This document shows, in pieces, positions 35,590 through 43,815 of a stretch of 64,000 nucleotides of DNA (position 1 is its first letter; the number at the start of each line of letters is the position of its first letter). Below the pieces are notes generated by a model. It saw nothing but the letters and a program-made list of their open reading frames with translations, searched no databases and was not told the DNA's origin. The DNA lies in assembly GCF_000284375.1 (NCBI RefSeq), contig NC_017249.1, forward strand, positions 4,628,001-4,692,000, read 5' to 3'. This DNA comes from Bradyrhizobium japonicum USDA 6. GTDB taxonomy: Bacteria > Pseudomonadota > Alphaproteobacteria > Rhizobiales > Xanthobacteraceae. The translations under genes were made by a program, and so were the position numbers.

Positions 35590-35757
35590 TCACTCTGCCT
35601 CAAACCAAACTCCCGCTTCGCTGAGAGCATCTACAATGCGTTCAATGTCCTCGGGATCTAGCTCACGGCCACATAGTTGGTTCAGTTCATCAAAGGTGAT
35701 CTTGCCGTTCCGTTCACCAATTTCGTTAGCTCGCCGAATGATGTCCGGCACGCTCAT
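35590..35757 (-). CDS. Stand-alone sigma-70 region 1.1-like small protein
   Basis: 55 residues, with AGGGAG six bases before ATG 35757. The sequence has the sigma-70 region 1.1 pattern: GKITFDELNQLC, LDPEDIERIVDALSEAGV, ending in FEAE. In primary sigma factors this acidic domain mimics DNA and blocks the RNA polymerase channel before promoter binding. Here it stands alone, with no other sigma regions. It is acidic in its second half. It is divergent from an Imm50-like gene with 67 bp between. Possible roles are an anti-RNA-polymerase regulator or a domain recruited for another binding job; both are speculation. Confidence 0.75.
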   Translation of the reverse strand: MSVPDIIRRANEIGERNGKITFDELNQLCGRELDPEDIERIVDALSEAGVWFEAE

Positions 35758-35824
35758 GTTACTCTCCCTTTTGCAGCCTCCACTATACGGGGAGGGAGTC
35801 GGTTTGGCGCACCGGGAGGGAACA

Positions 35825-36259
35825 GTGACCTATGACGAGATAGCCGGGGGCGCCGAGCTTGTAAGGTGGTTTGGCCAGGAGCCGACCTTTCACGACGCCG
35901 AGATCCTCAGCCTGCACCTGCGCCGCAAAGGGCAAAGCTCCCTTTGTCTCCATGGCTGGATTAACACAGGTGAGGTGGGGCAGGACGGCTACTACGTGCT
36001 CGATCGGCACGCCATCGTGACGTTCACGCTCACCGAGGTCGTGGACCTGAAGCTCGACGGTTTCAGCCGCCAGAATGTCATTGGCGGGCTGGTGTTACGG
36101 CGCGCGCCTGATCGTGCCGATCGTTACGGCTACTTTAGTCCGCTCCCGCAAGACATTGAGGTCGAGCTTGAGCCTTGCTACGGCCTCGACGGCTTCATCC
36201 GGGCGCGCTCAGTTTCCATAGAATTCAAGCCAGGCAAGCCGGACGGTCAGGACGACTGA
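35825..36259 (+). CDS. Imm50-like immunity protein
   Basis: 144 residues from GTG 35825, with GGGAGGG four bases upstream; longer frame above would overlap the sigma 1.1-like gene. The hallmark is FGQEPTFHDAEILSLHLRR near residue 16-34, followed by beta-rich sequence and YGLDGFIRARSVSIEF at the end, as in the Imm50 family. Such proteins are predicted antidotes to secreted polymorphic toxins. No toxin gene is nearby, so it may be an orphan immunity gene or have another role. It shares a short divergent promoter region with the sigma 1.1-like gene. Confidence 0.65.
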   Translation: MTYDEIAGGAELVRWFGQEPTFHDAEILSLHLRRKGQSSLCLHGWINTGEVGQDGYYVLDRHAIVTFTLTEVVDLKLDGFSRQNVIGGLVLRRAPDRADRYGYFSPLPQDIEVELEPCYGLDGFIRARSVSIEFKPGKPDGQDD

Positions 36260-36270
36260 TGACTGCTCTT

Positions 36271-36353
36271 GGCCTATCGCTGACATAGAGCGACGGTGCA
36301 TCAAGGTCGTCTCCTGTGTGCATCGGTTGCGACAATTCAGGAGCGTGCATCTA
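36271..36353 (+). repeat. Direct repeat R1
   Basis: The 44-bp core starting GGCCTATCGCTGACATAGAG (36271-36314) aligns without gaps to R2 (38021) and R3 (39281). After the core R1 and R2 stay similar to about ACAATTCAGGAGCGTGCATC. It sits 12 bp after the Imm50-like stop and bounds the DUF1254 gene on its left. Confidence 0.7.
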
Positions 36354-36559
36354 CCCACGCTCTCACGTCTCACTGGGCCCCGCCGAAGCGACATGTCTGG
36401 AACGAGAGGTAGAGCAGAAGTCGTCTCACTCAAGGCCGACCGCCGCCTTTGATCCATACCGGACATCCCTTGATCTGAATCAATGGGAGCTGCTCGGTGG
36501 CGCTGTTGGATTAGGCCGTGCCTCATCCCATTTGGCTGCTGCAGCAAAAAGGTGGCTTC

Positions 36560-37987
36560 ATGAACGTAATTGATCGACGTCTGGTCCTCGCTATCGGCTT
36601 GACTTGCTTCACAGCGATCCCACCCGCAAACGCGCAATCCATATCGCCGACCGAAGCACAGCAGATTGCGGAGGATGCGTACGTTTATGGCTATTCACTC
36701 ATCACAACCGAAGTTACGCGGGTGCAGATGAGCAACGTGCCAAAAGTAGAAGGCTTCACAAGCCCGACCGGACAGTTCGTCAACGTTCCCCGCTATCCGC
36801 CGGCGGATTATCGAGGCGTTTCCGCGCCCAATGCCGACACACTCTATTCGGTTGCTTGGCTTGATCTCACCGAGCCGCAAGTGTTCAGTCACCCGGATAT
36901 GGGCGACCGTTTCTACCTCTTCGAGATCACTGATCTCTGGATGTCGGATTCCACGGACTCGCCGAGCAAGCGGACAGCCAGCGGAAAGGCCGCCAATTAC
37001 TTGTTCACTGGCCCGGGCTGGAAGGGCGAGGTGCCGGCGGATATGAAGCACTTCCCAATGGCGACGCGCTACATGGTCATTCTCGGCCGCACCTACGCCG
37101 ATGGTAGCGAGGCTGACTACAGGGCCGTCAACGCGCTGCAGGCGCAGTACAAGATCACGCCGCTTTCTGCTTGGGGCAAGCCATACGCGCCGGTAGCGCC
37201 GCCGGTGAATCCTAGTCCTGGCTTCAGCATGACCGACAAGCCGCAGACGGTCATTCTCGGCATGGGAACGGAGGGATACTTCAACCTGATGGCCCAGCTG
37301 ATGGCTGCGGCAGCACCAGCGCCAGCGGCGGATGCACCGATGCTCGCGAGCATGGCAAAGATCGGCATCGCGCCCGGCAAGCCGTTCGAGATGAGCAAGC
37401 TTGATCCAGCAGTGCAGCAAGCCCTGAAGGACATTCCCCGGACAGCTCTGAAAAAGATCGAGGCTAACAAGGAGAACCTCGGTGGCGTAGTCGACGGCTG
37501 GTCGATCACAAAAGGTCTCGGTACTTACGGCCCCTCCGACTACATGAAACGAGCAGTGGTTGCGGCCTTTGGCTGGCCCGCCAACCAGGAGCGCGACGCG
37601 GTCTATCCGAATACCGAAAAAGATTCGGCAGGACAGAAGCTGACCGGTGCGAACAAGTACACCTTGACTTTCCAGAAGGGGGCGACACCGCCCGTCAACG
37701 GCTTCTGGTCCTTCACAATGTACATGATCGATCAGGGCTGGTGGTTTGTCCCCAATCCACTGAACAGGTTCACCGTCAGTATGCGCGATAATCCGAAGTT
37801 CGATGCCGACGGCTCATTGACCCTCTACTTCCAAAACGAGTCTCCGGGCGCAGACAAAGAAGCGAACTGGCTGCCGGCGCCGAAGGGCGACTTCGTCCTG
37901 ATGCTGCGGATGTACTGGCCGAAGGACACTCCGCCTTCGATCATCGATGGGAGCTGGAAAGTGCCGCAGGTAGTCAAGGTCAACTGA
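36560..37987 (+). CDS. Exported DUF1254/DUF1214 protein
   Basis: 475 residues from ATG 36560, with AAGGTGG five bases upstream; 14 codons above are open. Residues 1-25 are a signal peptide. The DUF1254 part has EDAYVYGYSLITTEVTRVQ and SAPNADTLYSVAWLDL; the C-terminal DUF1214 part has WSFTMYMIDQGWWFVPNPLN and ends FVLMLRMYWPKDTPPSI. The family is widespread in soil bacteria; the biochemical role is unknown. The gene is alone between repeats R1 and R2. Confidence 0.88.
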   Translation: MNVIDRRLVLAIGLTCFTAIPPANAQSISPTEAQQIAEDAYVYGYSLITTEVTRVQMSNVPKVEGFTSPTGQFVNVPRYPPADYRGVSAPNADTLYSVAWLDLTEPQVFSHPDMGDRFYLFEITDLWMSDSTDSPSKRTASGKAANYLFTGPGWKGEVPADMKHFPMATRYMVILGRTYADGSEADYRAVNALQAQYKITPLSAWGKPYAPVAPPVNPSPGFSMTDKPQTVILGMGTEGYFNLMAQLMAAAAPAPAADAPMLASMAKIGIAPGKPFEMSKLDPAVQQALKDIPRTALKKIEANKENLGGVVDGWSITKGLGTYGPSDYMKRAVVAAFGWPANQERDAVYPNTEKDSAGQKLTGANKYTLTFQKGATPPVNGFWSFTMYMIDQGWWFVPNPLNRFTVSMRDNPKFDADGSLTLYFQNESPGADKEANWLPAPKGDFVLMLRMYWPKDTPPSIIDGSWKVPQVVKVN

Positions 37988-38020
37988 ACTAACGCGGCGG
38001 AGACTTTTACGGTCGATTCT

Positions 38021-38110
38021 GGCCCATCGTTGACATCGCGCGACTAGGTGTCAACGTCGTCTGCTATGCGCATAGCGGACGCGACAATGCAGGAGCATAC
38101 ATCTACTGCT
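38021..38110 (+). repeat. Direct repeat R2, core portion
   Basis: Core GGCCCATCGTTGACATCGCG (38021-38040) and following bases match R1 and R3. It lies 34 bp after the DUF1254 stop and leads straight into the copied MFS 3' end. Confidence 0.7.
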
Positions 38111-38300
38111 GCTCTCGTGCCGTGGACGCAACGCGACGCTTCTGTGACCGGGCGCTGTACGAAGCGCTCGGCTCCGACACCATGGCCTGGCGCATCGGCG
38201 TGACGCTGGGCCTGGCCGGCGGCATCATCCAGGTCGCGTTCGCGCTGATCCGGCCGTCGCAGCCGCCGGCGCCGGTGCTGCGGACGGCGCAGGCGAGGTG
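38111..38300 (+). repeat. Duplicated 3' end of the MFS gene (copy 2)
   Basis: 38154-38289 matches 34511-34646, the last codons of the MFS gene, at 130 of 136 positions by my count, including about 80 identical bases. Homology seems to continue past the stop. 38111-38153 also matches sequence before copy 3. It reads as an open fragment but has no start or full domain, so it is not a gene. Confidence 0.85.
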
Positions 38301-38320
38301 GCGCTCGCGAACGTCAGCTT

Positions 38321-39169
38321 TCAACGTTTCGGGGTGCGGCCGCGGATGTGGTCAAAGCCTTGCTTGATTGCGGCGAAGCGCGCTTCGATCATCGGCTCAA
38401 ATTCGAGGTCGGTGAAGATATAGGGCAAGTCCTTTTCGACGCCTTCGCGGACGAGTTCACCGACATAGTCGGGGTCTATGCCCTGAGAGATGCGCTCCCG
38501 GAGCATATTGATCCACTCGGCACGTGGGCCTGAAGTCGGCAAGGCAGGGAGCCCCCCCTCGAAGCGCTTGGGGAGATTGCGTCTCGAGTTCATGATTTGA
38601 GTGCGGATGACCCCTGGACACAGCACCGATACGCCAATCCCTCGGGGCGCGAGTTCACGCCGCAGTCCCTCGGACAGCGCGACAACGCCATACTTGGAGA
38701 CGTTGTATGCATTGCTCTCTCCTGAAATGAGGCCAGCGATCGAGGCTGTGGAGACGATGTGTCCACCCTCGCCATGCTGCTCGATCAACGGCCCGAAAAT
38801 CTCGATGCCCCAAATGGTCGCCATCAGGTTGACGCCCAAGGTCCAGTTCCACGACGCCTCGGTCCAGGCGCCATAAGGCCCACCGCCGCCGACGCCCGCG
38901 TTGTTGACGAGGATATGCACCTTGCCATAGCGGGCAGTCGTGGCTTCGGCGGCCGCCACGAGTTCGGCTTTGAGTGAAACGTCCGCTTTCACGCCGTCGA
39001 CATCGACGTTGGTGAGCCTCAGTTGCTCGAGCGCTGCGGATAGAGCCGCTTCTTCAATGTCGCAAAGCATGACCTTCGCGCCCGCCTGGGCGAAGGCGGT
39101 CGCGATCCCCAGTCCAATGCCTGACGCTGCACCGGTCACGAACACAGTCTTTCCAGCGAGTTCCTTCAC
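38321..39169 (-). CDS. Short-chain dehydrogenase/reductase
   Basis: 282 residues from GTG 39169, with GGAG eight bases upstream; 21 further codons are open. The Rossmann motif TGAASGIG, then NNAGVGGGG and the catalytic S-x12-Y-x3-K (STASIAGL ... YNVSKYG) are complete. The C-terminal 45 residues (GIDPDYVGELVREG...IEARFAAIKQGFDHI) form a helical extension seen in several SDR groups. It reduces or oxidises a carbonyl/alcohol with NAD(P). It lies alone between R2/MFS copy 2 and R3, on the opposite strand to those repeats. Confidence 0.92.
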   Translation of the reverse strand: MKELAGKTVFVTGAASGIGLGIATAFAQAGAKVMLCDIEEAALSAALEQLRLTNVDVDGVKADVSLKAELVAAAEATTARYGKVHILVNNAGVGGGGPYGAWTEASWNWTLGVNLMATIWGIEIFGPLIEQHGEGGHIVSTASIAGLISGESNAYNVSKYGVVALSEGLRRELAPRGIGVSVLCPGVIRTQIMNSRRNLPKRFEGGLPALPTSGPRAEWINMLRERISQGIDPDYVGELVREGVEKDLPYIFTDLEFEPMIEARFAAIKQGFDHIRGRTPKR

Positions 39170-39280
39170 GCGCTTTCTCCCCGTGCAAGCGGACACCTTT
39201 GCCCAAAGACGCCAAGTGTCTCCGGGCGCCATATGACCGCGTTTTCGAGCGATTGGGAAGCGTGCCGGATGTCCGTTCGT

Positions 39281-39448
39281 GGCGCATCGTTGGCATGGAG
39301 CGACCAGATATCAACGTCATCTTCTGCGCTCGTGCCTTGGACGCAACGCGGCGCTTCCGCGACGAGGCGCTGTACGAAGCGCTCGGCTCCCACACGATGG
39401 CCTGGCTCATCGGCGTGCCGCTGGGCTCGGCCGGCGGCGTCATCCAGA
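39281..39448 (+). repeat. Direct repeat R3 with diverged MFS 3'-end copy (copy 3)
   Basis: The core GGCGCATCGTTGGCATGGAG (39281-39300) aligns to R1 and R2. From 39327 the sequence matches 38111 onward, including the MFS tail (39369-39448). Identity to R2 is roughly 85%. It bounds the SDR gene on the right. An open frame through it (39199-39579) is a consequence of the copied coding sequence. Confidence 0.75.
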
Positions 39449-39539
39449 CGCCACGACGTTCACCTTGGCCGATGCGGCGCAGCCCGCGGGCCAGCGTTGG
39501 CCGTTTCGATGCGGGCTGCCTTCGCGCTGCGGCTTTGCG

Positions 39540-39866
39540 TTACCTGCAAATATGGCGGTTGCCGTCCCACCCGAGATAGGTGCCCGTCGCCGGATCGTAG
39601 GACCGATAACGCTCCGCGCAGGAACGTGAAGCAGTGCCATCCGCGCGAGCCATGGCGCTGTCCGCGCCTTGCGCAGGAGCTGCGCCGTCCGGCAACTCGA
39701 GGCCCAGCCGACCGGCCGGCGTCAGCGTGCCGTTCAGGTTGCGATTGGGGTTCTCGGCCTCGTACGTATCGGGATGGCTGCTCGCAAAGCCGGATTGCGC
39801 GTAGGCGGCGCTTGCGGTCAGGCCCGACAACAAAGCCACGGCAGCGAGAATTTTAAGTCCAGTCAT
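39540..39866 (-). CDS. BA14K-family secreted protein
   Basis: 108 residues. Residues 1-23 are a signal peptide ending in AYAQ. The C-terminal motif CAERYRSYDPATGTYLGWDG followed by NRHICR is the BA14K signature, first described in a Brucella immunogenic protein with lectin-like activity. Two Cys in the motif may form a disulfide. The middle is Asn/Pro-rich. It is probably periplasmic or surface-bound. Its start ATG at 39866 overlaps an antisense open frame, which I reject. Confidence 0.85.
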   Translation of the reverse strand: MTGLKILAAVALLSGLTASAAYAQSGFASSHPDTYEAENPNRNLNGTLTPAGRLGLELPDGAAPAQGADSAMARADGTASRSCAERYRSYDPATGTYLGWDGNRHICR

Positions 39867-40205
39867 GGTCCATCTCCATCATTGCCCGGTGCAATCGTGC
39901 TGCCGGTGCGAGAGGAGTTGGATCGACATCTGCGCCGAACAAGCGCGCTTGATCGCATACCCGCGACCTGGCGCGATCTCGTCGTTCAAATCCAGAAAGG
40001 ATCGTTTGCTTGTGGAACGCAAAAGAATAGGCCACCGCCGCCGGGCGCACGTCTGCCTTTGCTCTCGTGCCCCGGGCACGGCGCAGCGTCACCTCGACGG
40101 TGCGCTTGCGCGCGATCGGCGAGCGACGCTGGGCTGGCTGCGGTCAGCGCTGGCCGACATCGGGTCCAATTTCAACTGAAACAGAAAGCCAGCGGGCGGT
40201 ATGGA
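39867..40205. other. Intergenic region between the BA14K and Cys-rich protein genes
   Basis: 339 bp. Several short open frames exist on both strands (39865-40179 plus, 39853-40092 minus) without a Shine-Dalgarno or domain. It holds a short palindrome-like GTGCCCCGGGCAC near 40068, a fragment of the repeat at 40977. Confidence 0.35.
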
Positions 40206-40757
40206 CTAGCGACGTCCTGATCGCTTGAGTTCGGCGACCTTAAACCTGTTGCCGGCGGCCAGGCTGCTGCAAAACCAGTGGGCCCTGTTTCGGTGGTCGC
40301 CCAGGAAAACCCTGGTTTCAACGCAATCCAGGTAGGATTTATGGGTGATGGTGTCTCGGCACGTCGGCGAGAAAGGTCCATAGTTCAGACCGCCGCCCGA
40401 CTCGCTGCATCCAACCCAGGGATCTTTGCCGCTTCGGAAGCTTGTTGCACAGCCACCGTTGCAGCTGCTGGCGACTTTCTCCAGGCTGGCAAGCCTCGCC
40501 ATCGCCGAACCCGGCGCATACGAAGGCGTGCTCGCGGTTGACGTTCGAGCGGTTGACGCAGTCCGACGCGGCGCCGTTGTGTTTGCTCCCCGCTCCGACA
40601 CGCGCGGCTTTGCCACCTGTTTCGGCGCGTCGACCGTGACAGGGGGAATCGTGGCGGCGGAGCCAGTCGGGATTTGCGACGCTGCCGGGGCGCACAGCAA
40701 GGCCGTTGACAAGACAGCGATGGCAGAGGGCACGACAAAGCCTGACGACAATTTCAT
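40206..40757 (-). CDS. Secreted Cys-containing protein, uncharacterised
   Basis: 183 residues from ATG 40757 (AAGGA seven bases upstream; another ATG two codons before is less well spaced). Residues 1-27 are a signal peptide. A Thr/Ala/Pro-rich linker (about 30-80) leads to a small domain with six Cys: SSCNGGCATS, WVGCSESGG, SPTCRD, YLDCVET and HWFCSS. The Cys pattern suggests disulfides in the periplasm. I do not recognise the family. A much longer open frame on this strand (to 42137) is antisense to the following genes and is rejected. Confidence 0.65.
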   Translation of the reverse strand: MKLSSGFVVPSAIAVLSTALLCAPAASQIPTGSAATIPPVTVDAPKQVAKPRVSERGANTTAPRRTASTARTSTASTPSYAPGSAMARLASLEKVASSCNGGCATSFRSGKDPWVGCSESGGGLNYGPFSPTCRDTITHKSYLDCVETRVFLGDHRNRAHWFCSSLAAGNRFKVAELKRSGRR

Positions 40758-41306
40758 GAGCATGTCCTTCCCAAATGCGGGACGGAGATGCCGCCCCGGT
40801 AAATGCACGGTAACATACATTTCGGATTGGGCAACCGAGGGTTGAGGAGTCGTCTGCTTATAAACTCGCCATCCACACGAAGCGTGGCCCCCTGCGGAAC
40901 GGCTCTGGATTGCTCCGTCGCGAGAGCTCCTCGCAACGACGGCCTGGACAAGGAGCAGCGCGCCAACTTCGGTCTCGTGCCCCGGACGCAGTGCAGCAGA
41001 GTTGCGCACTGCAGCGCGTCCGGGACACAGGAGACTTGCCGCGAGATTCCGCTGCCTGCCGCAGCAATCGGCTCCGTGTTTTTTTCGAAAAGCGCCGGCT
41101 TCGTGAAATACGCGATCAATTTGCGATCGTACAACGAGAAGCCGCCGGTTGAGGGTCGGTGAGGTGTTCACGGACGATTGTTGTCGATCATGACCGATAG
41201 ATGCAGGTCGTGAGCGACGTGAAGGCGTTTCACTTCTCCGAAACTCATCGAAGTTCCAGCGCGGTGGATCGACGAGGAAGAAAAAATCAAACAGGGGACG
41301 CCCACA
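40758..41306. other. Intergenic region upstream of the dehydrogenase operon, with an imperfect repeat
   Basis: 549 bp. At 40977-41028, GTGCCCCGGACGC and GCGTCCGGGACAC form an imperfect hairpin with a TGCAG/CTGCA inner part, a dispersed repeat type. At 40903-40945 a degraded copy of the CGTCATTGCGAG family may be present. No gene is supported. The last 120 bp should hold the operon promoter. Confidence 0.45.
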
Positions 41307-42035
41307 ATGATCGGACTGCGACGCAGGGAGTTTCTTGCGGGGACGGCCTTGCTGCTGTTCAGCGCGACGACTGTCAAAGCAGCCACAATTGCAGGGAGGT
41401 TGCCCTGGGCTCCAAATGCGGGAAATCCGCCGCCGCCAATCAAGCTTGGGCCGTGGGAGTTCTTCAACGGCGAAGAAGGCAGAGCCATGGAGGCACTCGT
41501 TGATTGCATCATCCCGCCGGATCCGGAGACGCCGGGCGGCAAGGATGCCGGCTGCGCCGTGTTCATCGACCGGCAGCTGGCTGGGCCTTACGGCCGGCAG
41601 GAGGGATTGTATGTGCGCCCACCGTTTCAGGCCGGCCTGAAGAATCAGGGCCATCAGTCGGCGAACGGTCCGGCACAGGATTATCGGGACGGTCTCGCTG
41701 CATTCGATCGTGCGTGCAAGCAGCACAGTGGTGGAAAGCCCTTCGCCGAGCTCTCCGGCGACGACAGGATCGCGCTTCTGAAGGCGGTCGAGAAGGGCGA
41801 GCTCAAGCTCGACGGCGTCGACGGCAAGGCGTTCTTCACGCAACTCGTCAAGGACGCGCAGATGGGATTTTTTGCGGACCCGATCTATGGCGGCAACCGC
41901 GACATGGTCGCGTGGAAGATGATCGGCTATCCGGGCGCGCGCTACAACTATCTCGATTGGGTGAACCGCCACAACGAGCGCTTTCCGTTGCCGCCGGTTG
42001 GCATGACCGGCAACGCGCAATGGACGAGGTCGTAG
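41307..42035 (+). CDS. Gluconate 2-dehydrogenase subunit 3 family protein
   Basis: 242 residues. The Tat signal GLRRREFLAGTALLLFS (twin Arg) leads into a mature domain with EEGRAMEALVDCIIPPDPETP, the Gdh subunit 3 pattern. This subunit escorts the flavoprotein through the Tat pathway and stays in the complex. GFFADPIYGGNRDMVAWKMI near the C-terminus is typical of the family. The GMC gene starts one base after its stop, so the genes are one operon with the cytochrome. Confidence 0.92.
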   Translation: MIGLRRREFLAGTALLLFSATTVKAATIAGRLPWAPNAGNPPPPIKLGPWEFFNGEEGRAMEALVDCIIPPDPETPGGKDAGCAVFIDRQLAGPYGRQEGLYVRPPFQAGLKNQGHQSANGPAQDYRDGLAAFDRACKQHSGGKPFAELSGDDRIALLKAVEKGELKLDGVDGKAFFTQLVKDAQMGFFADPIYGGNRDMVAWKMIGYPGARYNYLDWVNRHNERFPLPPVGMTGNAQWTRS

Positions 42036-42036
42036 C

Positions 42037-43815
42037 ATGTCCCGAAGGCTTCCCAGGAAAGACGTCGTCATCGTCGGTTTCGGCTGGACCGGCGCGATCA
42101 TGGCTAACGAGCTGACCGACGAGGGGCTCGAGGTCATCGCTTTCGAGCGCGGTCCATGGCGCGACGCGCCGACGGATTTTCCGCCGGGCTACATGCAGGA
42201 CGAACTTCGTTATCGCATCCGGCACGAGCTGTTCCTGCGTCCGGACCAGCTGACGTTCACGTTCCGCAACAAGATGGACCAGACGGCGCTGCCGATCCGG
42301 AGCTGGGGCGCGTTCATGCCTCCGAACGGCGTCGGCGGCGGGGGCGTGCACTGGAATGCCGAAATGTGGCGTTTTCTTCCATCGGATTTCGTGCTGAAGA
42401 CACATCTGACCGAACGCTATGGCGCGGCGTTCCTGCCCCCGGATATGACGATCCAGGATTGGGGGATCACCTATGAAGATCTCGAGCCGCATTACGATCG
42501 CTTCGAATATCTGTGCGGCACGTCGGGGACGGCTGGAAATCTGCGCGGCAAGATCATGGACGGCGGCAATCCGTTCGAGGGGCCCCGGTCCAGGCCTTAT
42601 CCGACCCCGGCGCAGGCCCAGCCGTTCAGCCATACGCTGTTCGGGAAAGCCGCGCGCGAGCTTGGCTATAAGCCGTTCCCGCAGCCTTCGGGCAATCTCT
42701 CGCAAGCCTATACGAACCCGCTGGGCATGCGCCTTGGCCCCTGCACCTATTGTGGCTTCTGCGAGTGGTTCGGCTGCGGCAATTATTCCAAGGCTAGCCC
42801 GCAAACAACCATCCTGCCGCATCTCATTCGAAAATCGAACTTCAGCCTCCGCGACAATTCAGAGGTTGTCAGGATCAATGTCGATCGTTCGGGCAAGCGC
42901 GCCACCGGCGTGACATTCGTCGACTCCAGCGGGGAGGAGTGGGAACAGCAGGCCGACCTCGTGATCCTGTCGGCTTACACGATGTTCAACGTCCAGCTTC
43001 TCCTGCATTCGCAAATCGGACAGCCCTACGACCCCGTCACCAACACCGGGGTCGTCGGCCGAAACTACACCCACCAGACGATCTCGTCGGTCAACGGCTT
43101 TTTCGACAACAAGAAGTTCAACTTCAACCCGTTCATCGCGTCAGGCTCGATCGGGATGTGTGTCGACGAGTTCAACGGCGACAATTTCGATCACGGGCCG
43201 CATGGTTTCGTGGGCGGCGGCTATGTCGGCCAGGTGCAGACAGGTGCTCGTCCGATCGAAAGCACCCTGGTGCCGCCGGGAACTCCGGCATGGGGCGCCG
43301 ACTGGAAGAAGGCGGTGAAGGACAATTATCTCAGCACGGTCAAGCCCGGCACCGGTGTGCATGGCAGCTTCTACGCCTACCGCGACATCTACCTGGATCT
43401 CGACCCCGCCTATAAGGACCGGTTCGGGCGTCCGCTGATGCGGATCACGATGGATTTCAAGGAGAACGAGATCAAGCAGAACAAGTTTCTCACTGACAAG
43501 TTCGCCGAGATCATCAAGGCGATGGGCGCTGAAAAGCTCGCCGTGCAGTATCGGACCGCTCCATACGACATAACGACCTACCAGACGACGCATCTCAACG
43601 GCGGTGCGGTCATGGGATCCGATCCGAAGACAAGTGTCCTCAATAAATATCTGCAGAGTTGGGATGTCCCGAATCTGTTCGTGATGGGGGCAAGCGCCTT
43701 TCCGCAGAACGCCGGCTACAACCCGACGCTCACGGTCGGCGCGCTCGCTTATTGGTCGGCGGCCGCGATCCGGAACCAGTACCTCAAGAACCCTGGAAGG
43801 CTTGTCGATGCGTAG
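42037..43815 (+). CDS. GMC-family dehydrogenase flavoprotein subunit
   Basis: 592 residues. N-terminal FAD-binding VVIVGFGWTGAIMANEL, then NGVGGGGVHWNAEMWRF and the C-terminal active-site region QNAGYNPTLTVGALAYW with His in THLNGGAVMG are typical of gluconate/sorbitol/alcohol dehydrogenases. It has no own signal peptide and would travel with the Tat-bearing subunit 3. It oxidises a sugar, sugar acid or alcohol in the periplasm; the substrate is not decided by sequence. It overlaps the cytochrome gene by eight bases. Confidence 0.93.
   Translation: MSRRLPRKDVVIVGFGWTGAIMANELTDEGLEVIAFERGPWRDAPTDFPPGYMQDELRYRIRHELFLRPDQLTFTFRNKMDQTALPIRSWGAFMPPNGVGGGGVHWNAEMWRFLPSDFVLKTHLTERYGAAFLPPDMTIQDWGITYEDLEPHYDRFEYLCGTSGTAGNLRGKIMDGGNPFEGPRSRPYPTPAQAQPFSHTLFGKAARELGYKPFPQPSGNLSQAYTNPLGMRLGPCTYCGFCEWFGCGNYSKASPQTTILPHLIRKSNFSLRDNSEVVRINVDRSGKRATGVTFVDSSGEEWEQQADLVILSAYTMFNVQLLLHSQIGQPYDPVTNTGVVGRNYTHQTISSVNGFFDNKKFNFNPFIASGSIGMCVDEFNGDNFDHGPHGFVGGGYVGQVQTGARPIESTLVPPGTPAWGADWKKAVKDNYLSTVKPGTGVHGSFYAYRDIYLDLDPAYKDRFGRPLMRITMDFKENEIKQNKFLTDKFAEIIKAMGAEKLAVQYRTAPYDITTYQTTHLNGGAVMGSDPKTSVLNKYLQSWDVPNLFVMGASAFPQNAGYNPTLTVGALAYWSAAAIRNQYLKNPGRLVDA

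Noticed and set aside
34650..39540. Search for an integrase, transposase or toxin gene in the accessory stretch
   Set aside because: No frame on either strand has the motifs of tyrosine or serine recombinases, DDE transposases or known toxin domains, so none is claimed.
39199..39579. Open frame through R3
   Set aside because: It is created by the copied MFS tail and repeat sequence, with no start signal or domain.
39853..40179. Open frames on both strands between BA14K and the Cys-rich gene
   Set aside because: They lack start signals and recognisable sequence, and the region holds repeat fragments.
40206..42137. 643-codon open frame on the minus strand
   Set aside because: Only its last 183 codons (from ATG 40757) look like a protein with a signal peptide. 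The upstream part is antisense to subunit 3 of the dehydrogenase and crosses an intergenic region.
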